From assembly GCF_019966545.1 (NCBI RefSeq), contig NZ_JAIMIC010000002.1, positions 558,001 through 622,000 on the forward strand: a stretch of 64,000 nt of DNA, written 5' to 3'. Positions 19,313-26,751 of the stretch are shown here, piece after piece. Numbering within the stretch: the stretch's first letter is position 1; every line of letters starts with the position of its first letter. The notes under the pieces were generated by a model. It had not been told where the DNA came from. It saw only the letters and a list, made by a program, of their open reading frames with translations, and did not search any database. The position numbers were made by a program, and so were the translations under genes. This DNA comes from Heliomarina baculiformis (GTDB lineage Bacteria > Pseudomonadota > Alphaproteobacteria > Rhodobacterales > Rhodobacteraceae).

Positions 19313-20062
19313 ATGAGCAATCTCAGCGTTTCCCGCCCCATCGGTCTGCCCGTGCCTGACTGGACCCCGCCGCCCCGTCCCGAAGGTGCGGTGCTTGAGG
19401 GGCGCTATGCCCGCCTTGAGCCCCTGAGTGCCGAGGATCACGCCGCGCTTTTGTTTGCGGCCTATGATGGCGAGGACTGGCTGTGGGATTACATGCCGGT
19501 CGGGCCGTTTTCCTCGGCCTCGATGTACCATCGCTGGGTCAAAGAGGCGACCGCGGATCCGGAGCTTTGTTTTTATGCGGTCAAGGATCTGGAGACTGGG
19601 CAGTACGGTGGCGTTGCGTCGTACCTCCGGATCGATCCGGCAGCCGGTTCGATCGAGGTCGGCAATATCAATTATGCACCGCGCCTGCAGCGGACCCGCG
19701 CGGCGACCGAGGCGATGGCGCTGATGATGCGCTGGGCCTTCGAAGCTGGCTATCGACGCTACGAGTGGAAGTGCAACGCGCTGAACATGCCGTCGCGGGC
19801 GGCGGCGCAGCGGCTTGGGTTCAGTTACGAGGGCGTTTTCCGTCAGGCGCTCGTGGTGAAGGGGCGCAATCGTGACACCGCGTGGTTCGCGGCGATCGAC
19901 CGGGAGTGGCCCGCCTTGTCTGCCGCCTATGCAGAATGGCTGTCCCCAGACAACTTCGATGCCGAAGGCCGCCAGATCGAACGGCTGAGCGATCTGACCC
20001 GCAAGATTCGGGTGTCGGACGACCCGGCGCTGCTGGATCAGGGATTGCCGCCCGAAGCCTGA
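19313..20062 (+). CDS. GNAT family N-acetyltransferase, RimJ/RimL-like
   Basis: A 249-residue member of the large GNAT subgroup seen in many proteobacteria. The acetyl-CoA binding half includes PRLQRTRAATEAMALMMRWA near 125-145, and the C-terminal family pattern CNALNMPSRAAAQRLGF leads into YEGVFRQALVVKGRNRDT. The N-terminus (PIGLPVPDWTPPPRPEG) is typical of the subgroup. The substrate, an N-terminal residue or small amine, is unknown. The ribosome binding site at ATG 19313 is weak. It follows the DUF1501 gene by 44 bp. Confidence 0.85.
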   Translation: MSNLSVSRPIGLPVPDWTPPPRPEGAVLEGRYARLEPLSAEDHAALLFAAYDGEDWLWDYMPVGPFSSASMYHRWVKEATADPELCFYAVKDLETGQYGGVASYLRIDPAAGSIEVGNINYAPRLQRTRAATEAMALMMRWAFEAGYRRYEWKCNALNMPSRAAAQRLGFSYEGVFRQALVVKGRNRDTAWFAAIDREWPALSAAYAEWLSPDNFDAEGRQIERLSDLTRKIRVSDDPALLDQGLPPEA

Positions 20063-20129
20063 TCGATTTGCCCAAAGAGAAACCTGAAATCGGTTTGAAT
20101 CCGGGCTACTAGCGCTCGATCCTGATGTT

Positions 20130-20276
20130 TTAGTCAGCCGGGTCGAGGATGATCGTGCCAAGGGCAGCGATGCCGCTTTCTTCTCGGTGTTTGCGTATTT
20201 CGCGGGCGGCTTTGCGGGCTTGCACGTAAAGGGCGACGAGCATGGCGAAGAGGGCGATCAGAAATGTTTCGATCAT
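20130..20276 (-). CDS. 48-residue single-pass membrane protein
   Basis: Starts at ATG 20276, one base after the stop codon of the response regulator (TGATATG), which points to translational coupling. Residues 3-20 (ETFLIALFAMLVALYVQA) form one transmembrane helix, followed by a basic helix (RKAAREIRKHREES) and a hydrophobic tail GIAALGTIILDPAD. No family is recognised. Cytoplasmic orientation of the charged part is inferred from the positive-inside rule. The coupling suggests it works with, or is dosed with, the regulator. Confidence 0.55.
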   Translation of the reverse strand: MIETFLIALFAMLVALYVQARKAAREIRKHREESGIAALGTIILDPAD

Positions 20277-20277
20277 A

Positions 20278-20997
20278 TCAAATGGCCTTTCTCTGTTGCA
20301 GTCTTTCGTTGACAAGCCCGGCAATCAGAGCGGTCGCGGGGCCGACAGGCGTGCCATCACGGCGTGATTTCGCAAGGTTGTCGGCCGCCTCGGCCAGCGG
20401 CGTGTCATCGACGCTGCGGGCTATGCCACCAATGAACTGCGCAAGATAATCGAGTGTTCCGCCCTCGGTATCCGCGCTCAGGACATCGGCCACATGTGCC
20501 AGATCGTCCTGAAGCGCGATCGGGTCCGGTTCTACGACAACCTCGCTGACGGGGTGCAGGGTGAACGGACGTCGCTCGGGCGGCAGGCGCCCGATGATCA
20601 CCGACTGGAACACCGCAAGAGAAGTGATTGGCTTGGCAAGGAAATCATCCGCCCCGGCCGCCATCGCGGCCTGTTCAGCGTTGTCATCGCCGGAGGTTGC
20701 CAGCAGGATACCGACGCGGGGCGCGGCGCGGTTCAGTTCCGAGATAAGTTCAAGCCCGGACCCATCGGGCAGACCAAGATCGACGATCACCGCCGAGGGG
20801 CGATAGACCTGAAGATGGCGCCGAGCGGATTTCAGGCAATCGGCGCGACGGATGCGCGCCCCGCTGCGCAGGCACAAAAGACGCATGGTTTCGCTGGCGT
20901 AACGGCTGTCTTCCACCACCAGGATCGTCAGGCCCAGCAACGGACGGCTGGCAGTCGGCATGGTGTGGGGCTGCTGAAGCGGATCCGAATCGGCCAT
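20278..20997 (-). CDS. Response regulator with an unassigned C-terminal region
   Basis: A 239-residue protein. Residues 22-135 form a receiver domain with E29/D30 in VVEDS, the phospho-acceptor D73 in IVDLGLPDGSG, T101 in LLATSG and K122 in FLAKPIT, so it should be phosphorylated by a histidine kinase not present here. Residues 150-239 (helical, ending AGLVNERLQQRKAI) match no DNA-binding or enzymatic output domain that I recognise. Their helix content could fit a phosphotransfer-like or protein-interaction module. It is followed by the coupled 48-residue membrane protein. Confidence 0.8.
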   Translation of the reverse strand: MADSDPLQQPHTMPTASRPLLGLTILVVEDSRYASETMRLLCLRSGARIRRADCLKSARRHLQVYRPSAVIVDLGLPDGSGLELISELNRAAPRVGILLATSGDDNAEQAAMAAGADDFLAKPITSLAVFQSVIIGRLPPERRPFTLHPVSEVVVEPDPIALQDDLAHVADVLSADTEGGTLDYLAQFIGGIARSVDDTPLAEAADNLAKSRRDGTPVGPATALIAGLVNERLQQRKAI

Positions 20998-21159
20998 GAC
21001 AAAGTTCCTTTCGATTGCCTGGCTCTAGGCTAGGCACCGGTGGCTAACGCGAGGTTAACAGGCGGCTTTCGCCGCGCGGCAGGCTGCGACAATGCTGGGC
21101 TTGCTCTTGGCCGGGCGGGGCCTCATAACCGGGCGGGATATTTATTTAGGGAGGTGCCG

Positions 21160-21564
21160 ATGATTGGCCGACTTAACCATGTTGCGATTGCCGTGCCGGA
21201 TCTCGAGGCCGCCTCGGCCCAGTATCGCGATGCGCTTGGGGCCAAGGTCGGTGCGCCTCAGGACGAACCGGATCATGGCGTGACGGTGGTTTTCATCGAG
21301 CTGCCCAATACCAAGATCGAATTGCTTTATCCGCTCGGCGATGACAGCCCGATCAAGGCGTTTCTGGAAAAGAACCCTGCGGGTGGCATGCATCACGTCT
21401 GCTACGAGGTCGATGACATCATCGCGGCGCGCGACCACCTCAAGGAAACCGGCGCACGGGTGCTGGGCAACGGAGAGCCCAAGATTGGCGCGCATGGCAA
21501 ACCGGTGCTGTTTCTGCACCCCAAGGATTTCAACGGCTGTCTTGTCGAACTCGAACAGGTCTGA
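21160..21564 (+). CDS. mce: Methylmalonyl-CoA epimerase
   Basis: Interconverts (S)- and (R)-methylmalonyl-CoA in the propionyl-CoA to succinyl-CoA route. The 134-residue VOC-fold protein has metal ligands H7 (LNHVAIAVPD), a His of GMHHVCYEVDD near 85 and the C-terminal Glu of LVELEQV. The sequence GHGKPVLFLHPKDF-type loop (here AHGKPVLFLHPKDFNGCLVE) is characteristic. ATG 21160 is preceded by AGGGAGG. It is followed by a DUF1467 gene 23 bp later, a pairing typical of Rhodobacterales. Confidence 0.93.
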   Translation: MIGRLNHVAIAVPDLEAASAQYRDALGAKVGAPQDEPDHGVTVVFIELPNTKIELLYPLGDDSPIKAFLEKNPAGGMHHVCYEVDDIIAARDHLKETGARVLGNGEPKIGAHGKPVLFLHPKDFNGCLVELEQV

Positions 21565-21587
21565 GCCGTCGCTGAAAGGAGCCTGAC

Positions 21588-21860
21588 ATGGGCGTTACAT
21601 CGGCCATCGTGCTGTTCATCGTCATCTGGTTCATGACGTTTTTCGTGGCCATCCCCATCCGCGTGAAAACGCAGGGGGATCTTGGTGAAATCGTACCCGG
21701 CACCCATGCCGGGGCCCCGGAATCTCATCACCTGCGCAAGAAGGCATTCTATACGACGGCGGTTGCCTTCGTGCTCTGGGTCATCATTTCGGGGATCATC
21801 CTGTCGAACTGGATCACGCTGGAAGACTTCGACTGGTTCTATCGCGCGCTGCCGCGATAA
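21588..21860 (+). CDS. DUF1467 family membrane protein
   Basis: A 90-residue inner-membrane protein with two transmembrane helices, at about 3-22 (TSAIVLFIVIWFMTFFVAIP) and 55-75 (AVAFVLWVIISGIILSNW). The cytosolic loop with the family pattern PIRVKTQGD and GTHAGAPESHHLRKK lies between them. An AAGGAG site precedes ATG 21588. It follows mce, and its function is unknown. A strong terminator ends the unit. Confidence 0.88.
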   Translation: MGVTSAIVLFIVIWFMTFFVAIPIRVKTQGDLGEIVPGTHAGAPESHHLRKKAFYTTAVAFVLWVIISGIILSNWITLEDFDWFYRALPR

Positions 21861-21915
21861 GAGGTGTTCGGAACCGGGTACCGCGGCTGGATTTATGCTA
21901 TGCTCAGTTGATTGA

Positions 21916-21947
21916 AAAAGGCCACAGGCTGATGCCTGTGGCCTTTT
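21916..21947. terminator. Intrinsic terminator after mce-DUF1467
   Basis: A perfect 14-bp stem (AAAAGGCCACAGGC with GCCTGTGGCCTTTT) around TGAT is followed by more T. It can act in both directions between the DUF1467 gene and the convergent EI24 gene. Confidence 0.9.
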
Positions 21948-22049
21948 CTTACAGCGTCGAGCTCTACGTCGGGCTTTGCGCCCGTTCGGTGCGAGTTTCT
22001 AGGGTTAAGTTCGAAAACCGAAATAATACAGTCGATAGTAAGGGATTTC

Positions 22050-22760
22050 TTAACGGTCTTTGTTGAGCATGTGAAAGAGATGGGTGAAGGTCGCGGCACC
22101 CAGAACCGGCACCAAGAGGTTCACGATGGGTACCGTCAGTGGAACTGTCATCAATACGCCAGCAAGGAAAACGGTGCTGCCGTATTGCTTGCGCATGCGG
22201 GTGGCCTCTTTGCGGCCGATGCGGCGGATCGCGACCAATGTGAAATATTCGCGCCCGAGCAGGTACCCGTTCAGCGCGTAAAACACGAAGGGCGCAAAGG
22301 GCGCGAGAACGGCTGTGACCAGAAAGATGAGATAGACGACCAGACCAAGGAGGTTCGCGACAATCAGGACACCAAGAAAGGCGACCGAGTCGCTCAGCGC
22401 CTCGGCAAAGGGGACGTTGCGGGCCTCGGGCAGCTGGGGATAGTGCCGGTCTTCGACCGCCTGCGCGATCTCGTCGAGAAAAAAGGAGGTGATGGCCGAG
22501 GCCACCGGCACCATCAGGAAGATTGACAGGAACAGCATCACCAGGATCGAGGTGGCGCTGAACAGGCTGTCGACCCATTGCACCTCGCCAATCCAGGGCA
22601 GGGTCATACCATCGCCGAAGTAGGTCTGTACCAGCCACAGCAACCCGACCGTTGCCGCGACCAGCAGCGCCAGGGTCAGCAGAACGCCCAGCATCAGTAC
22701 CTTGCGGAACGGCCGGTCGCCGATTTGCGCGATGGCGAGAAAAAACGCCTGAAGGATCAA
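22050..22760 (-). CDS. EI24/CysZ-like membrane protein
   Basis: A 236-residue integral membrane protein of the EI24 (PF07264) superfamily that includes the sulfate transporter CysZ. Hydrophobic segments fall at about 20-45, 70-95, 135-170 and 195-225. The conserved loop FLDEIAQAVEDRHYP near 93-107 and the GREYFTLVAIRR region near 168-180 are typical. The start is a TTG at 22760 that overlaps the nitroreductase stop as TTGA, so translation is probably coupled. Sulfate transport is possible but not demonstrated by sequence. Confidence 0.8.
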   Translation of the reverse strand: MILQAFFLAIAQIGDRPFRKVLMLGVLLTLALLVAATVGLLWLVQTYFGDGMTLPWIGEVQWVDSLFSATSILVMLFLSIFLMVPVASAITSFFLDEIAQAVEDRHYPQLPEARNVPFAEALSDSVAFLGVLIVANLLGLVVYLIFLVTAVLAPFAPFVFYALNGYLLGREYFTLVAIRRIGRKEATRMRKQYGSTVFLAGVLMTVPLTVPIVNLLVPVLGAATFTHLFHMLNKDR

Positions 22761-23335
22761 GACGAAACCCAGGTGGTTTTAGCGGCGAGATCGGGGCGCG
22801 GACGGTCCGGCGGCGCCGCGGATTCGGTGCCGATATGGATGAAACCGGCGATTTTTTCTTGCGGCGCAAGCCCAAGCGCGGCGCTGCAGAATGCCGGGTC
22901 GTGGCTGATGCTGCCCGAGAGCCAGTTCGCCCCCCAGCCTGCGGCAAGCGCGGCGTTCAGAAGCGCAAGGCAAACGGCTCCGGCGGAATATGTCTGTTCG
23001 ATCACGGGGATCTTTGCCGTTTCATCAGGGCAGGCGACAACCGCCACCGCCAGATGCCCCTGATCGAACTGGGTCCGGGCCTTGGCCACGTCGTCATCGG
23101 CGAGCCCAAGCGCTTTTGCATGTTCCCCGGCCTGATCCGCGAGACGGGGCATCGCGCCCTCTTCAATCACGATAAAACGCCAGGGTTCCAGCTTGCCGTG
23201 ATCGGGACTGCGGGCAGCAGCCGTCAGCAGAGGTTCAAGAGCGGTCTCGTCGGGCACCGGGGTTGTCAGAGTCTTGGCCGGGCGGGAACGCCGATGAAGC
23301 AGAAATTCAAGCGCGGCGGGATTGGGAGTCGGCAT
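22757..23335 (-). CDS. Nitroreductase family protein, YdjA-like
   Basis: A 192-residue FMN-dependent NAD(P)H oxidoreductase of the small YdjA subgroup. The N-terminal FMN-binding RRSRP lies at 15-19; the family pattern AARSPDHGKLEPWRF follows at about 40-54, and the GWGANWLSG segment near 133-141 shapes the active site. The natural substrate is unknown. It is the first gene of a two-gene unit with the EI24 protein, overlapping by 4 bp. Confidence 0.88.
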   Translation of the reverse strand: MPTPNPAALEFLLHRRSRPAKTLTTPVPDETALEPLLTAAARSPDHGKLEPWRFIVIEEGAMPRLADQAGEHAKALGLADDDVAKARTQFDQGHLAVAVVACPDETAKIPVIEQTYSAGAVCLALLNAALAAGWGANWLSGSISHDPAFCSAALGLAPQEKIAGFIHIGTESAAPPDRPRPDLAAKTTWVSS

Positions 23336-23400
23336 ATGTTAATCTTTCTTACATTCTGCGGATATGTTGGCTCGAACCTGTAGCTATGCAAGAGAGAGGT

Positions 23401-23480
23401 CTATGTTTTTCGAGGGAAATCCGCAAGCGTGGCTAGGATCGGGATTTTTTAGCTTCTCAACCCAGTTGTATAACGGGTTG
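23401..23480 (+). other. Structured intergenic stretch, possible small RNA 3' end
   Basis: AAATCC (23417-23422) can pair with GGATTT (23443-23448), which runs into a six-T tract, resembling a weak terminator. Just after it, CAACCC (23458-23463) and GGGTTG (23475-23480) form a second stem. No gene lies in the 197-bp gap 23336-23532, so an untranslated RNA or a leader of the DUF167 gene is possible. Confidence 0.25.
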
Positions 23481-23532
23481 GATTCCGATTTGAATCAGCA
23501 GGGTAGGTTGCGCAGTTGACATGAGGCGATAA

Positions 23533-23829
23533 ATGGCCCGGGCAAAATCCAGAGACTTCCCTGATCTGGCGCACCTTGTGGTCGAAGGGGCGGAATTCGC
23601 CGTGCGCGTAACGCCCGGCGCGGCGAGAAAGGCGGTTGTCGAACGCGATGGCGTGTTGCGCATCACCGTCACGGCGGCACCGGAGAACGGCAAGGCAAAT
23701 GCGGCTGTCACGCAATTGCTGGCTCGCGCGCTGGGTGTCGCGCCAAGTGCGCTAACCTTGTTGCGAGGGGAAACGTCGCGCGAAAAGCTGTTCCGCTACG
23801 ATGTGGAGGCGTTGCGTCGCAGACGATAG
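23533..23829 (+). CDS. DUF167 (YggU) family protein
   Basis: A 98-residue protein of the YggU/DUF167 family, conserved and of unknown biochemical role. The characteristic segments are RVTPGAARKAVVERDG near 27-42, and VTAAPENGKANAAVTQLLAR followed by LLRGETSREK. GAGG lies upstream of ATG 23533. Its last 34 bp overlap, tail to tail, with the convergent gene at 23796-24041, an unusual compaction. Confidence 0.9.
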   Translation: MARAKSRDFPDLAHLVVEGAEFAVRVTPGAARKAVVERDGVLRITVTAAPENGKANAAVTQLLARALGVAPSALTLLRGETSREKLFRYDVEALRRRR

Positions 23830-24041
23830 ACGCCCTCGGGCAGGTCGAGCGCTGCGGCGAGATCGCGCAGCTGTTCCGGCGAAAGCGTTATTTTCATCAT
23901 CTGGTTGGTGCGCGCGTCGAATTGCTCGATCGTGATGCATTCGGCAAAACTGTTGATGACCACGTCCTCTTGCAGGGGCGCGGGCGCTTCGTCGACGAGC
24001 GTGATCACAGTGGCGTCGAATTCGTGTTCAATGCTAAACAT
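23796..24041 (-). CDS. Conserved hypothetical protein, 81 aa
   Basis: Starts at ATG 24041 (MFSIEHEFDATVITLVDEAP). The product is acidic, with a beta-rich first half (DVVINSFAECITIEQFD) and a helix at LSPEQLRDLAAALDL, ending EGVYRLRRNASTS. There is no membrane segment or signal. I do not recognise a named family; similar short proteins occur in roseobacters as hypotheticals. The frame extends further upstream, but the extra part would collide with the promoter of the divergent peptidase gene. It overlaps the DUF167 gene by 34 bp at its 3' end. Confidence 0.6.
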   Translation of the reverse strand: MFSIEHEFDATVITLVDEAPAPLQEDVVINSFAECITIEQFDARTNQMMKITLSPEQLRDLAAALDLPEGVYRLRRNASTS

Positions 24042-24162
24042 GGGGTTGAGAGTGGCGCTGTTGCTGGGGCATTGCAAGGGCGATTCACCGCAGAACGGGG
24101 CACTGGAAGGCGGCGTCGACTGTGCTAGGGTCATTCGCGAAATACTGAAGAAAGGAGCGCCG

Positions 24163-24879
24163 ATGCGCTGGGGTCGGGTACTGATCGGTTTGTGTGCAGC
24201 CTTGGGTCTTTCGGGGTGCGACATGCCGACCGTGTCAAGCGGCGCCACCTCTGGCGCCTCGGTCGTGCCCGGGTTTTCCCCGGAACTTGTTCAGGCCAAC
24301 TTTTCCTACGTTGTCAGCGCGGTAGAGCCGATAGCTGAACAGGAATGTCGCAATCGTACAACGGGGATGAACTGCGATTTCCTGATTGCCGTCGATGCTC
24401 GTCGCAACGCGCAGCCGAACGCATTTCAAAGCCTCGATCGGCAGGGACGCCCGGTCATCACCTTTACCGCCTCTCTGATTGAAAGTGTCGGGAGCGTGGA
24501 TGAACTGGCCTTTGTGATGAGCCACGAGGCCGCGCATCACATCCGCAACCACCTTGCCCGGCAGCAGCGCAATGCCGAAGCGGGCGCTGTCGTGTTTGCG
24601 GGGCTTGCAACGCTCACCGGCGGCAGCGCGCTGGACGTGGAGAACGCTCAGCGGCTTGGTGCCGCCGTTGGGGCGCGCAGCTATTCAAAGGAATTCGAAC
24701 TGGAAGCGGATGAGCTGGGCACGGTGATCGCCTACCGCGCGGGATTCAACCCTTTGATCGGGGCGGGATTCTTCGCCCAGATTCCGGATCCGGGCGACCG
24801 TTTTCTCGGCTCGCACCCGCCGAATGCAGATCGACTGGACACGGTGCGCCGGACCATGTCGCGGTTGACCTCGGGCTGA
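24163..24879 (+). CDS. M48 family metallopeptidase, lipoprotein
   Basis: A 238-residue zinc peptidase related to BepA/LoiP-type quality-control enzymes. The start ATG 24163 has AAAGGAG upstream. A lipoprotein signal ends in LSGC with C19. The zinc motif HEAAH is at 121-125, and the third ligand is E181 in ELEADELG. The C-terminal SHPPNADRLDTVR is the family's substrate-site segment. It should sit in the periplasm, anchored to the inner or outer membrane, and act on misfolded envelope proteins. It is monocistronic and divergent from the 81-residue hypothetical. Confidence 0.9.
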   Translation: MRWGRVLIGLCAALGLSGCDMPTVSSGATSGASVVPGFSPELVQANFSYVVSAVEPIAEQECRNRTTGMNCDFLIAVDARRNAQPNAFQSLDRQGRPVITFTASLIESVGSVDELAFVMSHEAAHHIRNHLARQQRNAEAGAVVFAGLATLTGGSALDVENAQRLGAAVGARSYSKEFELEADELGTVIAYRAGFNPLIGAGFFAQIPDPGDRFLGSHPPNADRLDTVRRTMSRLTSG

Positions 24880-24886
24880 GGCTTAT

Positions 24887-24900
24887 TTGACATCGATCAA
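24887..24900 (+). promoter_or_regulatory. FNR/FnrL-type box before DUF6455
   Basis: TTGACATCGATCAA fits the FNR-family consensus TTGAY-N4-RTCAA exactly. Its centre is about 67 bp upstream of the DUF6455 start codon, which would allow the usual position near -41.5 with a leader of about 25 nt. Confidence 0.55.
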
Positions 24901-24960
24901 GGCGATGTCCCCTTATCGCGGGCAGAGTGGCCGGGCAGATTCAAGGAATCGGAGACCCGG

Positions 24961-25221
24961 ATGCAAGACCCTGAAAAGCTTAAGAAGCACGCGGTTCTAA
25001 TGGACCGGATGGCCGAGACGGTCGGCGTGGACATACAGCAAGAGATCCTGGACGGCGGCCGTTTGACCGTTAGTGAGCTTGGCGACGCGGTGCTGCGCTG
25101 TTGCGAATGCTCGGATCCGGGCTTTTGCGGAAGCTGGCTGGACGCGCAGAAAACCGGCGCCATGCAGACGCCAAGCTTTTGCCGGAACAGCGAGATGATG
25201 GCCCGGCTGCGCGTGGAATAA
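24961..25221 (+). CDS. DUF6455 family cysteine-rich protein
   Basis: An 86-residue protein of the DUF6455 family found mainly in Rhodobacteraceae. A helical N-terminus (KLKKHAVLMDRMAETVGVDI) precedes a cysteine cluster RCCECSDPGFCGSWLD and a further Cys in SFCRNSEMM. The Cys spacing suggests metal or iron-sulfur binding. The upstream FNR-like box supports a role linked to oxygen or redox state. The function is otherwise unknown. Confidence 0.8.
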   Translation: MQDPEKLKKHAVLMDRMAETVGVDIQQEILDGGRLTVSELGDAVLRCCECSDPGFCGSWLDAQKTGAMQTPSFCRNSEMMARLRVE

Positions 25222-25263
25222 TCTTTCTATTCCAGTGAATTGCCGGGCGTCGCTTAAGCTGGA

Positions 25264-26655
25264 TCAGCCGTCAAGACGTCCCCAGAGATCGTAGTCGCTG
25301 GCTTCATCCACGGTGACCGTAACAAGATCGCCCGGTTTCAGGTCTTCAAAGCCTTCGTCGATAAAGAGGTTGCCGTCGATCTCGGGCGCATCGGCCCAGC
25401 TCCGGCAGGTGGCGGCCTCGTCATCGATTTCATCGACAATGACCTGTAGCTGCTGGCCGACCTTGGCCTGCAGCTTGGCTTCGGAAATGGCCTGTGCCTT
25501 TTCCATGAAGCGGTCCCACCGTTCTTGCTTGACCTCTTCTGGCACGTGATCGGGCAAATCGTTCGATCGGGCCCCGTCGACATTTTCGTATTTGAAGCAA
25601 CCGACCCGGTCGAGACGGGCTTCGTCCATCCAGTCGAGCAGCGTCTGGAATTCGGATTCGGTTTCGCCCGGGTAGCCGACGATGAAGGTCGAGCGCAGGG
25701 TAATGTCGGGGCAGATGTCGCGCCAGGCGGCGATTTCGTCGAGCGTTTTCGACCCGGCGGCAGGCCGTGCCATGCGTTTCAGCACATCCGGGTGCGCATG
25801 CTGGAAGGGGATGTCGAGATAGGGCAGCAGCCCGTTCGACGGATCGGCCATCAGCGGGATCAGATCGCGCACATGCGGGTAGGGATAGACGTAATGCAGC
25901 CGCACCCAAGCGCCGAGCTGACCGAGTTCGCGGGAAAGGTCGAGGATATGGCTGCGCACCTCGCCGTCTTTCCACGGATTCGTGTCGTACTTGCGATCAA
26001 GCCCATAGGCGCTGGTGTCCTGGCTGATCACCAGAAGCTCGCGTACGCCGCTTTCGACCAGTTTTTCTGCTTCACGCAGCACCGCATGGGCGGGCCGCGA
26101 CATCAGCCGACCGCGCATGTCCGGAATGATACAGAATTTGCACTTGTGATTGCAACCTTCTGAAATCTTTAGATAAGAATAGTGCCTCGGCGTGAGGGAG
26201 ACGCCCGAGGCCGGAAGCAGATCGACAAAGGGGTTCGGATCGGGAGGCACGGCGGAATGGACCGCGTCGAGCACTTGTTCGTATTGATGCGGGCCAGTCA
26301 CGGCGAGCACCTTGGGGTGGGTCCCGGTGATGTATTCCGGCTCGGCCCCGAGGCAGCCGGTCACGATGACCCGGCCGTTTTCGGTCAGCGCCTCGCCGAT
26401 GGCTTCGAGACTTTCGGCTTTGGCGCTGTCGAGAAATCCGCAGGTGTTCACAATTACCGCATCGGCGCCGCTGTAGTCTGGCGAGATACCATAGCCCTCG
26501 GCCCGCAGCCGCGTAAGGATGCGTTCGCTGTCGACCAGCGCCTTTGGGCAGCCAAGCGAGACCATGCCAATGGTGGGCTGGCCGGGACGGGGCGCATCGC
26601 CGATGCGCGCGCGGGGCGCGAGATCGGGGCGCAGTTCAGGAGGGTTCGTGCTCAT
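25264..26655 (-). CDS. rimO: Ribosomal protein uS12 methylthiotransferase
   Basis: Radical-SAM enzyme that adds a methylthio group to an aspartate of ribosomal protein S12. The 463-residue protein has the UPF0004 domain with C36 ([12 protein letters not shown]), C72 (NTCGF) and C101 (TGCLG) for the auxiliary cluster, the radical SAM motif CNHKCKFC at 168-175, and a C-terminal TRAM domain from about 395. ATG 26655 has GGAG at a good distance. A longer frame from 26691 lacks this. The nearby sequence is convergent with DUF6455 and divergent from AsmA. Confidence 0.95.
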   Translation of the reverse strand: MSTNPPELRPDLAPRARIGDAPRPGQPTIGMVSLGCPKALVDSERILTRLRAEGYGISPDYSGADAVIVNTCGFLDSAKAESLEAIGEALTENGRVIVTGCLGAEPEYITGTHPKVLAVTGPHQYEQVLDAVHSAVPPDPNPFVDLLPASGVSLTPRHYSYLKISEGCNHKCKFCIIPDMRGRLMSRPAHAVLREAEKLVESGVRELLVISQDTSAYGLDRKYDTNPWKDGEVRSHILDLSRELGQLGAWVRLHYVYPYPHVRDLIPLMADPSNGLLPYLDIPFQHAHPDVLKRMARPAAGSKTLDEIAAWRDICPDITLRSTFIVGYPGETESEFQTLLDWMDEARLDRVGCFKYENVDGARSNDLPDHVPEEVKQERWDRFMEKAQAISEAKLQAKVGQQLQVIVDEIDDEAATCRSWADAPEIDGNLFIDEGFEDLKPGDLVTVTVDEASDYDLWGRLDG

Positions 26656-26751
26656 GTGCGCTCCTATAGGCCCGGCGCGAGAAAGGTGCAAAGGCTTTGC
26701 GCAAAGGGCTAAGGCGGATATGCTGGTGAAAACGGCAGGCGGAGCAGGCGA

